Both the position numbers and the translations under genes were made by a program. Positions 1 through 8,508 of a DNA stretch of 32,783 bases are shown here, piece by piece (within the stretch, counting starts at the first letter, position 1; each line of letters starts with the position of its first letter). The notes under the pieces were generated by a model, which was not told where the DNA came from, ran no database searches, and saw nothing but the letters and a program-made list of their open reading frames with translations. Source of the stretch: an uncultured Verrucomicrobiota bacterium (GTDB lineage: Bacteria; Verrucomicrobiota; Verrucomicrobiia; Limisphaerales; UBA9464); NCBI GenBank assembly GCA_903916195.1, contig CAIWVP010000188.1, positions 1 to 32,783 on the forward strand. Reading direction: 5' to 3'.

Positions 1-21
1 CAGTCGCAGCAACACATCATC

Positions 22-2799
22 ATGAAAGACACATCCCAGCGCCGACGGGGCCAATACCCGGGCGGCTTCTCGGCCCTCACCGGGGCATTGATCGCGGCCG
101 GTCTCCTCACCCCTGCCGCCCACGCGCAGGTCCAGACCGCCGGCACGTTGTTCGTCAACATCGACGCCACGTCCTCGGCCGAAGGCACGCTCAAGAGCAT
201 CAAGAACGCCGGCACGCTCGGAGGATTCTTCGTGGCCACCGGCGACGACACCGCGACACCCAAGGTGGCCACGGTCGGCGGCACGAAGGGCATCCAGTTC
301 GATGGCACCGACTACATGCAGCTCGCGGATTCCGCCGCGGGCGCCAGCCTCATCCTCGCGCCCGACGCCATCACCGGCGAAGACCCCACGCACTCGATCG
401 AAGTGTGGGCGCTCAATCCGCAGGTCGGCGGCGAGGAGACGCTGGTCTCTTGGGGCCACCGGGGTGGCGGTCCCGACGGCTCGAACGTCTCCTTCGGCTA
501 CGGCTCCGACTTCCGCTGGGGCGCTGTCGGCCACTGGGGCAGCCCGGACCTCGGCTGGAACAGCGACGGCGGCAACCCGCCCGCCAACAAGTGGCACCAC
601 CTCGTCTACACCTATGACGGCACCACCTCGCGCGTCTATTCCGACGGCAAGCTGGCCAACGCCGAGATCCTCGGTGCCGGTGTCGTCAACACCTTCACCG
701 GCACGGCCATCAACCTCGCGACCCAGCTCGATGCGGACGGCACCACGCCGACCGGCGGCCTGCGCGGCTCGCTGGCGCTCGGACGCGTCCGCATCCACGA
801 CGGCGTCCTGACCGACGCGCAGGTCGCGGCCAACTACAACCTCGAGAAGGCGGCGTTCATCGACCCTGCCGCGCCGCCCGAGATCCAGCCGGAGCGCTTG
901 GCCAAGGGACCGGTCCACCGCTACACGTTCAGCGAGACCTCCGTGGCGGACGCCACCGGGCTCAAGATCAAGGATTCGGTCGGCACCGCGGACGGCACGG
1001 TCCTCGGCGCGGGCGCGGCGTTCACCGGCAGCCGGCTCAAGCTGGCGGGCGGCCCGTCCGCGGAGGCGGCCTATGCGGACCTGCCCAACGGCCTGGTCTC
1101 GGTGAACGGCGTCGCCAACGGCGGCACCGGAGAGTTCGCGTTCGAGACCTGGATCAAGGTCACCGGCGGCCGCACCTGGTCGCGCGTGTTCGACTTCGGC
1201 TCCAGCGGGACCGATGGCGAGGTGAACGGCCCCGGCGGCGGCGGCACGGGCCTCGACTACCTCATCTACAGCGCCCAGATCGGCGACGACGTGAACTCCC
1301 GACGCCTCGAGGTCCGCAACGCGGATCCGGAAGACAAGGGCACCGTCACCGCCGACACCGGCACCGGCACCTTCAACACCGACACCCACGTGCTGGTGAC
1401 CTGGAAGGAGAGCACCGGCCGCGTCTCGCTCTACGAGAACGGCAAGGAGGTCGCCGGGCTCACCACGCCCACCAAGCTCAGCGATCTCAACGATGTGAAC
1501 GTCTGGCTCGGCCGCTCCGCATGGAACGGCGACCAGAACACACAGGGCGAATACGACGAGGCGCGGTTCTACGACTACGTCCTCACCCCCGGCCAGGCCC
1601 TCGGCAACGCCGGCGCCGGCCCCGACCTGATCAACGACCACGACGTCTCCGCGACCATATCGGCGCCGCCGGCGGACCAGAGCATCCCGGAGACCCTCCC
1701 TGCCGTGTTCCGCGTCGCGGCCAAGGGTTCTTCGCCGATCGCTTACCAATGGAACCGCGACGGCAAGCCCATCGCCGGCGCGACCGGACCGAGCTACGCC
1801 ATCCCCGCCGTCAGCGCGGCCGACGACGGCGCCGCGTTCACCGTCGAGGTCTCCAACACCGTCGCCGGCAAACCGGCCAAGGTGGTCAGCGCCGCGGCCA
1901 AGCTCAAGGTCGTCAGCGACACCGTGACCCTCAAGAACCGCTACAGCTTCAGCGAGGCGGCCGGCGCGACGAAGGTCGTCGACTCGGTCGGCGCAGCGAA
2001 CGGCGACATCCTGGGTTCCGCGACCCTCGGCGGAGGCCAGCTCGCGCTCGACGGCATCGAGGGCAACTACGTGAACCTGCCCAACGGCATCATCACCGCC
2101 CTCGGCGACAACGGCACCATCGAGGCATGGGCCACCTATGCCGGTGGCGGCAACTGGTCGCGCATGTTCGACTTCGGCACGAAGGACGACGGCGAGGACG
2201 GCGGCGGCAACGGCATCGACTACCTGTTCTTCACGCCGAAGTCCGGTGACGGTATCCCGCGCTTCGTCGCCAACTTCCCGGCGGGTGGCGATACCACGGT
2301 GTTGAGCCAACCCGGCTCGACGCCGATCAACCAGCCGTTCCAGCTGACCATCACGTACAGCTTCACCGGCAACACCACCCGCCTCTACACCAACGGCGTG
2401 CTGCTCGCGACCGCGCCCGCCACCAAGCCGCTGGCGGCCCTCGTCGGCGCGGACAACAACAACTGGCTCGGACGCTCGCAGTTCACCTCCGACCCGAACT
2501 TCGCCGGGAAGTTCGACGAGTTCCGCCTCTACAAGGGCGCGATGACGCCCGCCCAGGTCGCCGCCAGCGCCGCCGTCGGCCCGGATGCCCTACCGGCCGC
2601 TGGTCCGAGCGTCTCGACCACCCTCCCGGCCGGCCTCAGCGGCTCGCCGCTCGCCAACGCCGTGGTGGACACCGCCAAGAAGACCATCACCGCCGACCTC
2701 CCCGCCGGCGGCGCGCAGAGCTTCCTGACGATCACGCCCGCGGTGAACGTGAAGTCGGTGGCCATCGCCAACGGCAAGCTGGTCATCACCTACCAGTGA
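22..2799 (+). CDS. Secreted LamG / Ig-like multidomain surface protein
   Basis: A 925-residue exported protein. The N-terminus has basic residues (QRRRG), a hydrophobic stretch and an AHA-Q signal-peptidase site near residue 35. Three concanavalin-like LamG domains follow, at about 85-275, 300-540 and 640-845; the last two share an opening RY(T/S)FSE and a closing pattern of the type WLGRS...FDEFRLY. An Ig-like segment with a YQWNRDGKPI core lies at about 545-632 between LamG 2 and 3. The C-terminal 70 residues form a beta-rich tail ending in LVITYQ, with no PEP-CTERM or LPXTG anchor. LamG domains usually bind glycans or other surface ligands; the ligand here is unknown. ATG at 22 is the first start in frame and gives a normal signal peptide, but only 21 bases lie upstream and no Shine-Dalgarno is visible. 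The gene ends 60 bases before a strong terminator. Secretion and LamG calls are firm; the role is not. Confidence 0.9.
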   Translation: MKDTSQRRRGQYPGGFSALTGALIAAGLLTPAAHAQVQTAGTLFVNIDATSSAEGTLKSIKNAGTLGGFFVATGDDTATPKVATVGGTKGIQFDGTDYMQLADSAAGASLILAPDAITGEDPTHSIEVWALNPQVGGEETLVSWGHRGGGPDGSNVSFGYGSDFRWGAVGHWGSPDLGWNSDGGNPPANKWHHLVYTYDGTTSRVYSDGKLANAEILGAGVVNTFTGTAINLATQLDADGTTPTGGLRGSLALGRVRIHDGVLTDAQVAANYNLEKAAFIDPAAPPEIQPERLAKGPVHRYTFSETSVADATGLKIKDSVGTADGTVLGAGAAFTGSRLKLAGGPSAEAAYADLPNGLVSVNGVANGGTGEFAFETWIKVTGGRTWSRVFDFGSSGTDGEVNGPGGGGTGLDYLIYSAQIGDDVNSRRLEVRNADPEDKGTVTADTGTGTFNTDTHVLVTWKESTGRVSLYENGKEVAGLTTPTKLSDLNDVNVWLGRSAWNGDQNTQGEYDEARFYDYVLTPGQALGNAGAGPDLINDHDVSATISAPPADQSIPETLPAVFRVAAKGSSPIAYQWNRDGKPIAGATGPSYAIPAVSAADDGAAFTVEVSNTVAGKPAKVVSAAAKLKVVSDTVTLKNRYSFSEAAGATKVVDSVGAANGDILGSATLGGGQLALDGIEGNYVNLPNGIITALGDNGTIEAWATYAGGGNWSRMFDFGTKDDGEDGGGNGIDYLFFTPKSGDGIPRFVANFPAGGDTTVLSQPGSTPINQPFQLTITYSFTGNTTRLYTNGVLLATAPATKPLAALVGADNNNWLGRSQFTSDPNFAGKFDEFRLYKGAMTPAQVAASAAVGPDALPAAGPSVSTTLPAGLSGSPLANAVVDTAKKTITADLPAGGAQSFLTITPAVNVKSVAIANGKLVITYQ

Positions 2800-2859
2800 G
2801 CGGCCTGCGCCGTGCCGCGCGCCATGCGCGGGCACGGCGTCGACGGACCTGCTCCAGAC

Positions 2860-2890
2860 AAGCCCTTCCCGTTACCGGGAAGGGCTTTTT
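2860..2890 (+). terminator. Intrinsic terminator after the LamG gene
   Basis: A perfect 12-bp stem (2860-2871 with 2876-2887) encloses a TTAC loop, and the T-run continues to 2890. It follows the stop at 2799 and precedes the end of the convergent TPR gene at 2906. The opposite strand has no comparable T-run, so it should act mainly on plus-strand transcription. Confidence 0.92.
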
Positions 2891-2905
2891 CGTCGGCGAC
2901 GACCT

Positions 2906-4252
2906 TCAGCGGCCGCTCGAGCGGTCGCGCAGCGCCTTGGCCCGCGGGTTGCCGGGTTCCAACGCCAGCGCGCGGTCGAGATGCCTCGCGGCCTCCTCCC
3001 GTGCGCCGGAGCGGAACAACTGTTCGGCCAACAGCGTGTGCGCGTCGGCATCGCCCGGGCTGCACCGGATCGCCATGCGCAGGCTGGCGATGGCTCCGGC
3101 CCCGTCGCCGCCGCGCGACCGCGCGAGCCCGAGGTTGAAATGGGCCTGGGCGAAATCGGGCTTCAGGCCCACGGCCTTGGAGAAGATCTCGTCCGCGTCG
3201 GACCAACGTGACTGGCACATCAGCGACAGCCCGAGCTGGACCAAGCCGCTCAATGAATCCGGCCGGGCCGCGAGGTGGCTCCGGAACGCGGCCTCCGCTT
3301 CGGCGCACCGGCCCTGCTGGAGGTGCAGCCGTCCCAGCACCAGCAGCCCTTCCGGATCGTCCGGGAAACGGCCGAGGAGTTCGGCCAACGTGGCCCCGGC
3401 CTCGGCGAAACGGCGCTGGATCAGCTGCTGGTTCGCCCGCTCCACGGAACGGGCGCGGTCCTGTTTCAGGTCCTGCACCTCGCGCAGGAACGGGTCCGGC
3501 CAATCGAAGGGACGCGGCATCGCGGCAGCGCGCTTGGCCAAGGCGACCGCCGACACGTCGTCGCCCGTCCGCGCGCGCGCCTGGCTGAGCAGGAGCACGG
3601 CGGGCCGCGCGGTGTAGGGGTTCGTCAGGCACGGCGCCAGGAGGTCGGCCGCGACGGCGGGCAGGTTCTCGGCGAGGTGGATGCGGGCCGATTCCAGCCG
3701 CGCCGCCGGATGCCCCGGACGCGCGGCCAGGATCGGCGCCAGCCACTCCTTCGCCTCGGGGTGACGTCCGCGCTCGACCAAGGCCTGCGCCAGCCGCAGC
3801 CGGGGCGCGTCGTTCGTCGGCGCGGCCAGGTGCGCCGCGCGGGCCAGATTGGTCAGCGCCGCTGCCGGAGAATCTTGTAGCTGGAGCAGCCCGAGAAGGT
3901 GCGGCCATCGCGCCGAACCCTCATCGAGAGCGGACGCCTGCGCATAGCAGGCCTGCGCCTCGGCCGGGAATTCCCCGGCCTCGAACGTCTGCCCGAGCCT
4001 GCCCCACGCTGGGCCGGACGCCCGCGACGCGACGACCTCGGCGCGGGCCTTCGTGATGATCTGGAGCATCTCCCCGTTCGCCACGCCCACAGGCATCGTC
4101 GGCGGATCCGGCTGAGTCGGCGCGGACGGCTCACACCCGACCAGAACCACCGCGAGCCCGATGGCGAAGATCCCGCGGCAAGGCTGTCTTGAGGTGGAGA
4201 CGGCCCGTTCTGCCGGCGGAAGCGACGGCGATGTCGGAGAATGAAGCGTCAT
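2906..4252 (-). CDS. TPR-repeat lipoprotein
   Basis: A 448-residue protein. The chosen ATG (4252-4250) overlaps the stop of the upstream CRTAC1 gene as ATGA, which implies translational coupling; a longer in-frame ORF begins at 4342 but would lie inside the upstream gene. The N-terminus has a hydrophobic segment (residues 28-39) ending in a lipobox LVGC with Cys40, so it is probably lipid-anchored. From about residue 75 to the end it is built of helical tetratricopeptide repeats, with clear TPR signatures in the second half (AEAEAAF..HLAARPDS, AQAHFNLGLA, AREEAARHLDRALALEPGN). TPR proteins act as protein-protein scaffolds; no catalytic motif is seen. It is the last gene of the halogenase operon. 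Partner and function are not deducible from sequence. Confidence 0.88.
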   Translation of the reverse strand: MTLHSPTSPSLPPAERAVSTSRQPCRGIFAIGLAVVLVGCEPSAPTQPDPPTMPVGVANGEMLQIITKARAEVVASRASGPAWGRLGQTFEAGEFPAEAQACYAQASALDEGSARWPHLLGLLQLQDSPAAALTNLARAAHLAAPTNDAPRLRLAQALVERGRHPEAKEWLAPILAARPGHPAARLESARIHLAENLPAVAADLLAPCLTNPYTARPAVLLLSQARARTGDDVSAVALAKRAAAMPRPFDWPDPFLREVQDLKQDRARSVERANQQLIQRRFAEAGATLAELLGRFPDDPEGLLVLGRLHLQQGRCAEAEAAFRSHLAARPDSLSGLVQLGLSLMCQSRWSDADEIFSKAVGLKPDFAQAHFNLGLARSRGGDGAGAIASLRMAIRCSPGDADAHTLLAEQLFRSGAREEAARHLDRALALEPGNPRAKALRDRSSGR

Positions 4253-6045
4253 GGCGTCGCCCGCGTGCCGGTCCCCTTCCGCAACACCACCGATGCGTCG
4301 GCGGCACCGCCGGCGAACCGCTCCTTCGTCCCGTCCGGCCACGACACCTCGACCGTCGCGTACCCGGGGTCCTTGCCGAGACCGATATGCAGCGCCGGCT
4401 CATGGCTCGACAAGTAGCTGGTGGCCGGTTGCAGCAACGCCCAATGGCGGCGTCCTCCGGCCACCACGACGGCTTCCGCACCGATGGCGTCGCGTCCGCC
4501 CGCGGCAGGATCGACGAGCCGCAGCTTCAGCCAGTGGCCGCGCGCCGGGACGACGTTGCGGTGGACCCGCACGGGTCCGCCCAGGTTCCCGGTCACCAGG
4601 TCCGGCGCGCCGTCGCCGTCAAGGTCGCCCACCGCCAAGCTGCGTCCGACCAGGGCCTCGCCGCTGAACGCGGGGTTCGCGGCCGAGATGTCGCGGAAGC
4701 GCCCGGTGCCGTCGTTGACGAAGAGTTGCGCCCGCTGCGCGTAGCGGCCCCACCACGGGTCGACGCCGGCGCCGACCGGCGTCTGGCCCGGGGTCGCGCG
4801 GCGGACGAGACCGTTGACCTGAGCGAGGTCCGGCCAACCGTCGGCATCGAGATCGGCGAAGACGGCGCCGAAGCCCGTGCCGCGCCACCCGGCGTCTTGA
4901 AGGCCGCTGTGCGCCACCGAATCGGTGAACAGGCCGCGTTGGTCCTGCCGGAAGAACGAGTGGAACTCCTCGGTGAGATGGGTGACGAAGAGGTCGCCGA
5001 GCCCGTCGCCGTCGCAATCCGCGAAGGCCGTGCCCATGTTCGCCGCGGGTCGCCCCATCGCGTTGAAGGCGAGCCCGCGAAGGGCCGCCTCCTCGCGAAA
5101 GGTGCCGTCGCGTTGGTTGATGAAGAGCCGGTTCGCGCGGCCGTCGTCGGCGCAGAAGATGTCGGGCCATCCATCGCCGTCGAGATCGGCGCACACCAAT
5201 CCGAGTGCCACGCCGGGCGCGCGGGTGAGGCCGGAGACCTCGGTGCGGTCCTCGAACCTCGGCGCCGCGCCGCGCCGGCCCGTCACGTTGCGCCAGATCC
5301 GCGTCGATGTCGGCGCGAACGCCGCGGGCGCGCAGAAATCCTGGCGGCCCTGCGCGTCGTGGCAGACCTGCGTGGGGTCGTGGTCGACGTAGTTGCCCAC
5401 GACGAGGTCGAGCCAGCCGTCGCGGTCGAAGTCGATGAAGCTGGCCGGTGCCGCCCAACGCGGGTCGTCGATGCCGGCTCCGGCGGCGATCTCCTCGAAC
5501 CGGCCGCCGCCGAGGTTGTGCAGCAGGCGCACGGCGCCGTACTCGGTCACGACCAGATCGGGCAGCCCGTCGTTGTCTATGTCGCCGGCGATGGCGCCCA
5601 TGCCGCGGCCCGCGAGGTCCGCGCCGGAGCCGGCGGAGACGTCGTGGAACCTGCCGTCGGCCTCCTGGTGGAAAAGCTGGTTGCTACCGCCCGCGCCGCC
5701 GCGGCCGTCCTGGACGCAGTACACGTCGAGCCGACCGTCCTGGTCGAAATCGAGGAGCGCGATGCCCGAGCCGACCTGGTCGGGCATGTCGTAGTTCGTC
5801 CCGGTCCGATGCGTGAACCGGATGCCTGATGCCTCCGTGATGTCGGCGAACCACTGCGGACCCGGCGGTTTCGTCCCGGGACCGGCCGCTGCGTCCGGCC
5901 GCGACGGACGTCCGCAACCGCACCACATGCACATCGCGCAGAGGAGGATGAGCGAGGCAAGGGGGCCGCGGGCGCAGGGCCGCGCGACGGATGATCGCGG
6001 GGTCCCGATGTCATCGCCGGTTGCCATGTGCCGGATCAGCCCCAT
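4249..6045 (-). CDS. CRTAC1-family FG-GAP/VCBS protein with ASPIC/UnbV domain
   Basis: A 598-residue exported protein. A hydrophobic N-terminal segment (about 29-41) runs into a cysteine-rich WCGCG, so it is either a lipoprotein or has a cleaved signal. Seven FG-GAP/VCBS calcium loops of the DxDxDGxxD type follow (for example LDFDQDGRLD, GDIDNDGLPD, IDFDRDGWLD, ADLDGDGWPD), predicting a beta-propeller. The C-terminal ~90 residues match ASPIC/UnbV, beginning GHWLKLRL and ending VEVSWPDGTKERF. UnbV is named after enediyne-cluster genes but is widespread in PVC bacteria, with no proven activity known to me. The ATG at 6045 overlaps the halogenase stop by 10 bases; an alternative ATG at 6027 lies just after it. 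Either way it is co-transcribed with the halogenase and coupled to the TPR gene. The family assignment is firm. Confidence 0.93.
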   Translation of the reverse strand: MGLIRHMATGDDIGTPRSSVARPCARGPLASLILLCAMCMWCGCGRPSRPDAAAGPGTKPPGPQWFADITEASGIRFTHRTGTNYDMPDQVGSGIALLDFDQDGRLDVYCVQDGRGGAGGSNQLFHQEADGRFHDVSAGSGADLAGRGMGAIAGDIDNDGLPDLVVTEYGAVRLLHNLGGGRFEEIAAGAGIDDPRWAAPASFIDFDRDGWLDLVVGNYVDHDPTQVCHDAQGRQDFCAPAAFAPTSTRIWRNVTGRRGAAPRFEDRTEVSGLTRAPGVALGLVCADLDGDGWPDIFCADDGRANRLFINQRDGTFREEAALRGLAFNAMGRPAANMGTAFADCDGDGLGDLFVTHLTEEFHSFFRQDQRGLFTDSVAHSGLQDAGWRGTGFGAVFADLDADGWPDLAQVNGLVRRATPGQTPVGAGVDPWWGRYAQRAQLFVNDGTGRFRDISAANPAFSGEALVGRSLAVGDLDGDGAPDLVTGNLGGPVRVHRNVVPARGHWLKLRLVDPAAGGRDAIGAEAVVVAGGRRHWALLQPATSYLSSHEPALHIGLGKDPGYATVEVSWPDGTKERFAGGAADASVVLRKGTGTRATP

Positions 6046-7523
6046 TTCAATCCCGGACGTCGCAACGCCGCCATCGCCTCCTCCGGCGACAGGCCTTGCT
6101 GGGCGTCGGCCGCAAGCTCGGCGCGGCGGCGTCTCCAGTGTTCCTGCTCCGCGGCGGTGGCCTGGTGCACCTTCGCGTAGGGCACCTCCTGGCCGGTGAG
6201 CAAGGCGATGTAGCCGTCCATCTTGAACGAGTTCGACGGGCTCAGCAGGGAGATGCCGGCGACGACGCTCGGCCCGTTCTCACGGTAGAAATCCACGACC
6301 GGCTCCGCGCCGTGGAGCGCGACATGCTCGCGGCAATGGCGCCAGAACGGGGTGTCGAGGCGCTTGTTGAACCGGAAGTGGACGGCGAGGAAATCGCGGA
6401 TGTCGTCCCACTGCTCGCCATTGAAGCGGTTGAACAGCGCGACCAGGGTGGGCGGAGGATCGCACTGGCTGTCCGAAAGCGAATCCGCGAGCGTGCTGGT
6501 CTCGACGCAGATGACCTGGAGCGACGTGGCCTCGAGCGGTTCGACGAAGCCCGCGGAGTTGCCGACGGCGACGACGTTGCCCACCCAGCTGCGGCGGTAC
6601 CGACCGGACCGGAACTTCACGACCCGAGTCTGCCCCGGCTCGATCTTTGGGTTCTTGCGCGCGAACTCCTCCAGCGCCGCCTCGTCGGAGAGGAAGGCGG
6701 AGGAGTACACGTAGCCCCGGTTGACGCGCTTCTCGTGGTCGATCTGCCAGCACCATCCGGCATCCATCGTCTCGGCGATGGTGTAGGGTTTGATCCGCTC
6801 GCCTTCGCCGCGAGCCCAACCGCCGACGACCGCGCGGTCGCAGAACAAGGTGTCGGCGTAGCTGAGGAAGGGCTCGGCGAGCAGCCGGCCGAGCAGCTCC
6901 GAGCGGAACCCCGAGGCGTCGACGTACAGGTCCCCGACGATCCGCTCACCGGACTCCGCCACGAGCGCGGCGACGCCTTGGGGCCCCGGCTCGGCCGAGA
7001 CCGTGGCATCGGTGATCTCCACGCCGGCCTCGCGGCAGCGGTTTTCCAGCCATCCGACGAAGGTCACGTTCTCGAGATGGAACGCGTGGTTGTTGTGCAG
7101 GCGCGGGAAGCCGTCGGGCCGGCGCGGGAAGACCTTGTCGTGCGCCATGAAGGCGGAGGCGTTGCCGAGCCACGGCTGTCCCGGGTCGTGGTAGAAGCCG
7201 TTGTTGCGGGAGAGCTCCGGCTGCCGCTTCTCGAACTCGTAGGCGAACGTGTAGTAGAAATCGCGCTTCGCGCCCCAGGCGAAGCGGATACCCAGTTTCC
7301 ACGTCGGGTTCGCCTCGGCATAGAAGGCCTGCGGCTTGACCTTGAGATGCTCGAAGAAGTGCCGCGGGAAGACCGACGTGGTGCCTTCGCCGACCGCGAT
7401 GATGCCGATGTCCGGGCTCCGGACGACGCGGATCCCCAGGTGGGGAAGCTTCCGCTTCAGGGTGAGCGCGGTCATCAGCCCGGCGCTCCCGGCTCCGAGG
7501 ACGACGACGGTGGAGATCTTCAT
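6036..7523 (-). CDS. Flavin-dependent halogenase (tryptophan halogenase family)
   Basis: A 495-residue FADH2-dependent halogenase of the tryptophan-halogenase family. The family uses reduced flavin, O2 and halide to make HOCl, which is relayed by an active-site lysine. Visible features: an N-terminal dinucleotide-binding GAGSAG at residues 10-15; Lys76 in PTWKLGIRF, placed like the catalytic Lys79 of PrnA; a late VEPLEAT at 327-333 with Glu331 placed like the catalytic Glu of PrnA; and WCWQID at 257-262 where the family normally reads WxWxIP. The ORF is open a further 109 residues upstream, but that part is low-complexity and unlike a protein, while MKISTVVVLGAG at 7523 is the classical N-terminus. 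No Shine-Dalgarno is evident. It heads an operon with the UnbV and TPR genes. Substrate is unknown and need not be tryptophan. No flavin reductase is encoded in the window. Confidence 0.92.
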   Translation of the reverse strand: MKISTVVVLGAGSAGLMTALTLKRKLPHLGIRVVRSPDIGIIAVGEGTTSVFPRHFFEHLKVKPQAFYAEANPTWKLGIRFAWGAKRDFYYTFAYEFEKRQPELSRNNGFYHDPGQPWLGNASAFMAHDKVFPRRPDGFPRLHNNHAFHLENVTFVGWLENRCREAGVEITDATVSAEPGPQGVAALVAESGERIVGDLYVDASGFRSELLGRLLAEPFLSYADTLFCDRAVVGGWARGEGERIKPYTIAETMDAGWCWQIDHEKRVNRGYVYSSAFLSDEAALEEFARKNPKIEPGQTRVVKFRSGRYRRSWVGNVVAVGNSAGFVEPLEATSLQVICVETSTLADSLSDSQCDPPPTLVALFNRFNGEQWDDIRDFLAVHFRFNKRLDTPFWRHCREHVALHGAEPVVDFYRENGPSVVAGISLLSPSNSFKMDGYIALLTGQEVPYAKVHQATAAEQEHWRRRRAELAADAQQGLSPEEAMAALRRPGLKWG

Positions 7524-7899
7524 TGGCGGTAGGAGCCCGCAGGTCCCCCACGGATGGCGCGGGACCGGAGGGCTGTCCCCGGATATTATCGGGACGGCGC
7601 GGGGCGTCCATGAGTTCGCACGCAGGCCAGCTGAGATATTTGCCGACGGCCAGGTGCCGGGGCCGGCCTGTCCTACCGCACTCCGCGCTTCAAGCAGGGC
7701 GGTGTCCTTGGTGCGGAGATCTACCGCCCGCCCGCTCGGCGGGAGATCCGGCCGAGGTGTGGTGTCGCTGATCGTCGCGCGGGTCACGGGCTTCGCCGCG
7801 GTCGGCCTGGTCCATTTCGACCTGGGCGGCGGCCGTCTCGGTGGGTTCAACTGGGACGGCTGCTTCCGGGTCTTCGACGTCCGGCCTTGATGCCGGAGC
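7524..7899. other. Upstream region of the halogenase operon, no gene recognised
   Basis: Frames are open on both strands because of the high GC, but the translations are Pro/Arg-rich and resemble no family. The only structure noted is an AT-rich block flanked by an inverted repeat about 50-70 bases before the halogenase start. The left-going ORF extending the halogenase N-terminus is judged spurious. Confidence 0.5.
7575..7595 (-). promoter_or_regulatory. Possible promoter/operator of the halogenase operon
   Basis: GTCCC (7575-7579) and GGGAC (7591-7595) form an inverted repeat around one of the few AT-rich blocks in the region. Read on the minus strand it contains GATAAT (7590-7585), five of six matches to a sigma-70 -10 box, about 62 bases before the halogenase ATG. 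No convincing -35 box is seen. This is suggestive only. Confidence 0.3.
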
Positions 7900-8062
7900 T
7901 CAGGGCTCCTTGGGGTTCGTATGCACGGTCCCGCTCGGCGAGATCAGCGATCCGATCAAGAGCACGGTGAAATCGCCGGGCTCGGCGATGACCGCGAACT
8001 CGTCGTCGGGCTGGTAGACCGTCCCGGCGTGGCTCACCAGGCCGTCCAGCACCGTGATGTCG
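7900..8062 (-). pseudogene. C-terminal remnant of an unidentified gene, possibly FecR-like
   Basis: Read on the minus strand from 8061 to the stop at 7902-7900, one frame gives a protein-like beta-rich tail: it opens GDITVLDGLVSH, continues with YQPDDEFAVIAEPGDFTV and ends HTNPKEP. The character (VLDGxV, then PGDFTV) weakly recalls C-termini of verrucomicrobial FecR-domain proteins, but this is a guess. It has no start codon and lies in a different frame from the sigma-factor remnant that abuts it at 8063, as if an internal deletion had joined two genes. Confidence 0.35.
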
Positions 8063-8370
8063 CCACTCGGTCTCCCGATTGTCGGGCAACACCGGGAGTT
8101 CCGCGACGCCCGTCGCGACGTCGGTGGCGGTCCGGTCCGGGAACCGATCCAGCGAGGTCTCCGGAGGGCGGGTCCAGAACTTGTCGCCGATGCGCCAGCG
8201 TGTGAGGTTCATCAGCCAGCCTTTGAAGGTCCCGCGCGACGGATAGCAACCGAGGTCCTGCATTGTCTCCGCCACGCGTTTGAAGACGTCTGCGCGACCA
8301 CCTCCGTCTCGGATTCTGTCAGCCCCTATCGCCGGGCGAGGCCGAAAACCGTTTGAGGTGGATCGTGGGG
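8063..8370 (-). pseudogene. Remnant of an ECF-type RNA polymerase sigma factor (region 2 only)
   Basis: Minus-strand translation gives a recognisable sigma region 2. The piece VFGLARR, an in-frame TAG at 8328-8326, then GLTESETEVVAQ (8325-8290) resembles the ARRxGLxxxxAEDVVQE helix of ECF sigma factors. A frame change near 8290 is followed by FKRVAETMQ and then GTFKGWLMNLTRWRIGDKF, matching the DPxxGxFKGWLxxxTRxRIxD motif of region 2.3-2.4. The trail ends near 8063 at RETEW. Region 4, which binds the -35 element, is absent. A nonsense codon, a frameshift and truncation together indicate a dead gene. The identification rests on the strong GTFKGWLMNLTRWRI match to a family I know; the outer limits are approximate. 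Confidence 0.65.
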
Positions 8371-8508
8371 ATTTCGTCCCGGCTCGAGGGGCCTCCCAGT
8401 TGCCCAGACGTCCGGACGCCCCAGAAGTCGCATGTTCCGCGCCCCACGCTTGGCACCGGGGCCGGGTCGCGCTACACACGCCCCGCTTTGGTCGCCAAAA
8501 AGACACCG

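Noticed and set aside
4189-5829. A 546-codon plus-strand ORF opposite the CRTAC1 gene.
   Set aside because: Low-complexity Arg/Ala/Val/Glu-rich shadow of the GC-rich minus-strand gene, which carries FG-GAP and UnbV signatures.
7650-7670. A 15-base match between about 7655 and 25647 (GGGCCGGCCTGTCCT) as a dispersed repeat.
   Set aside because: A match of this length is expected by chance in 33 kb of strongly GC-biased DNA, and the flanks do not align.
7524-7850. A 109-residue N-terminal extension of the halogenase.
   Set aside because: Pro/Arg-rich and not protein-like; the dinucleotide-binding strand starts right after ATG 7523, as in characterised halogenases.
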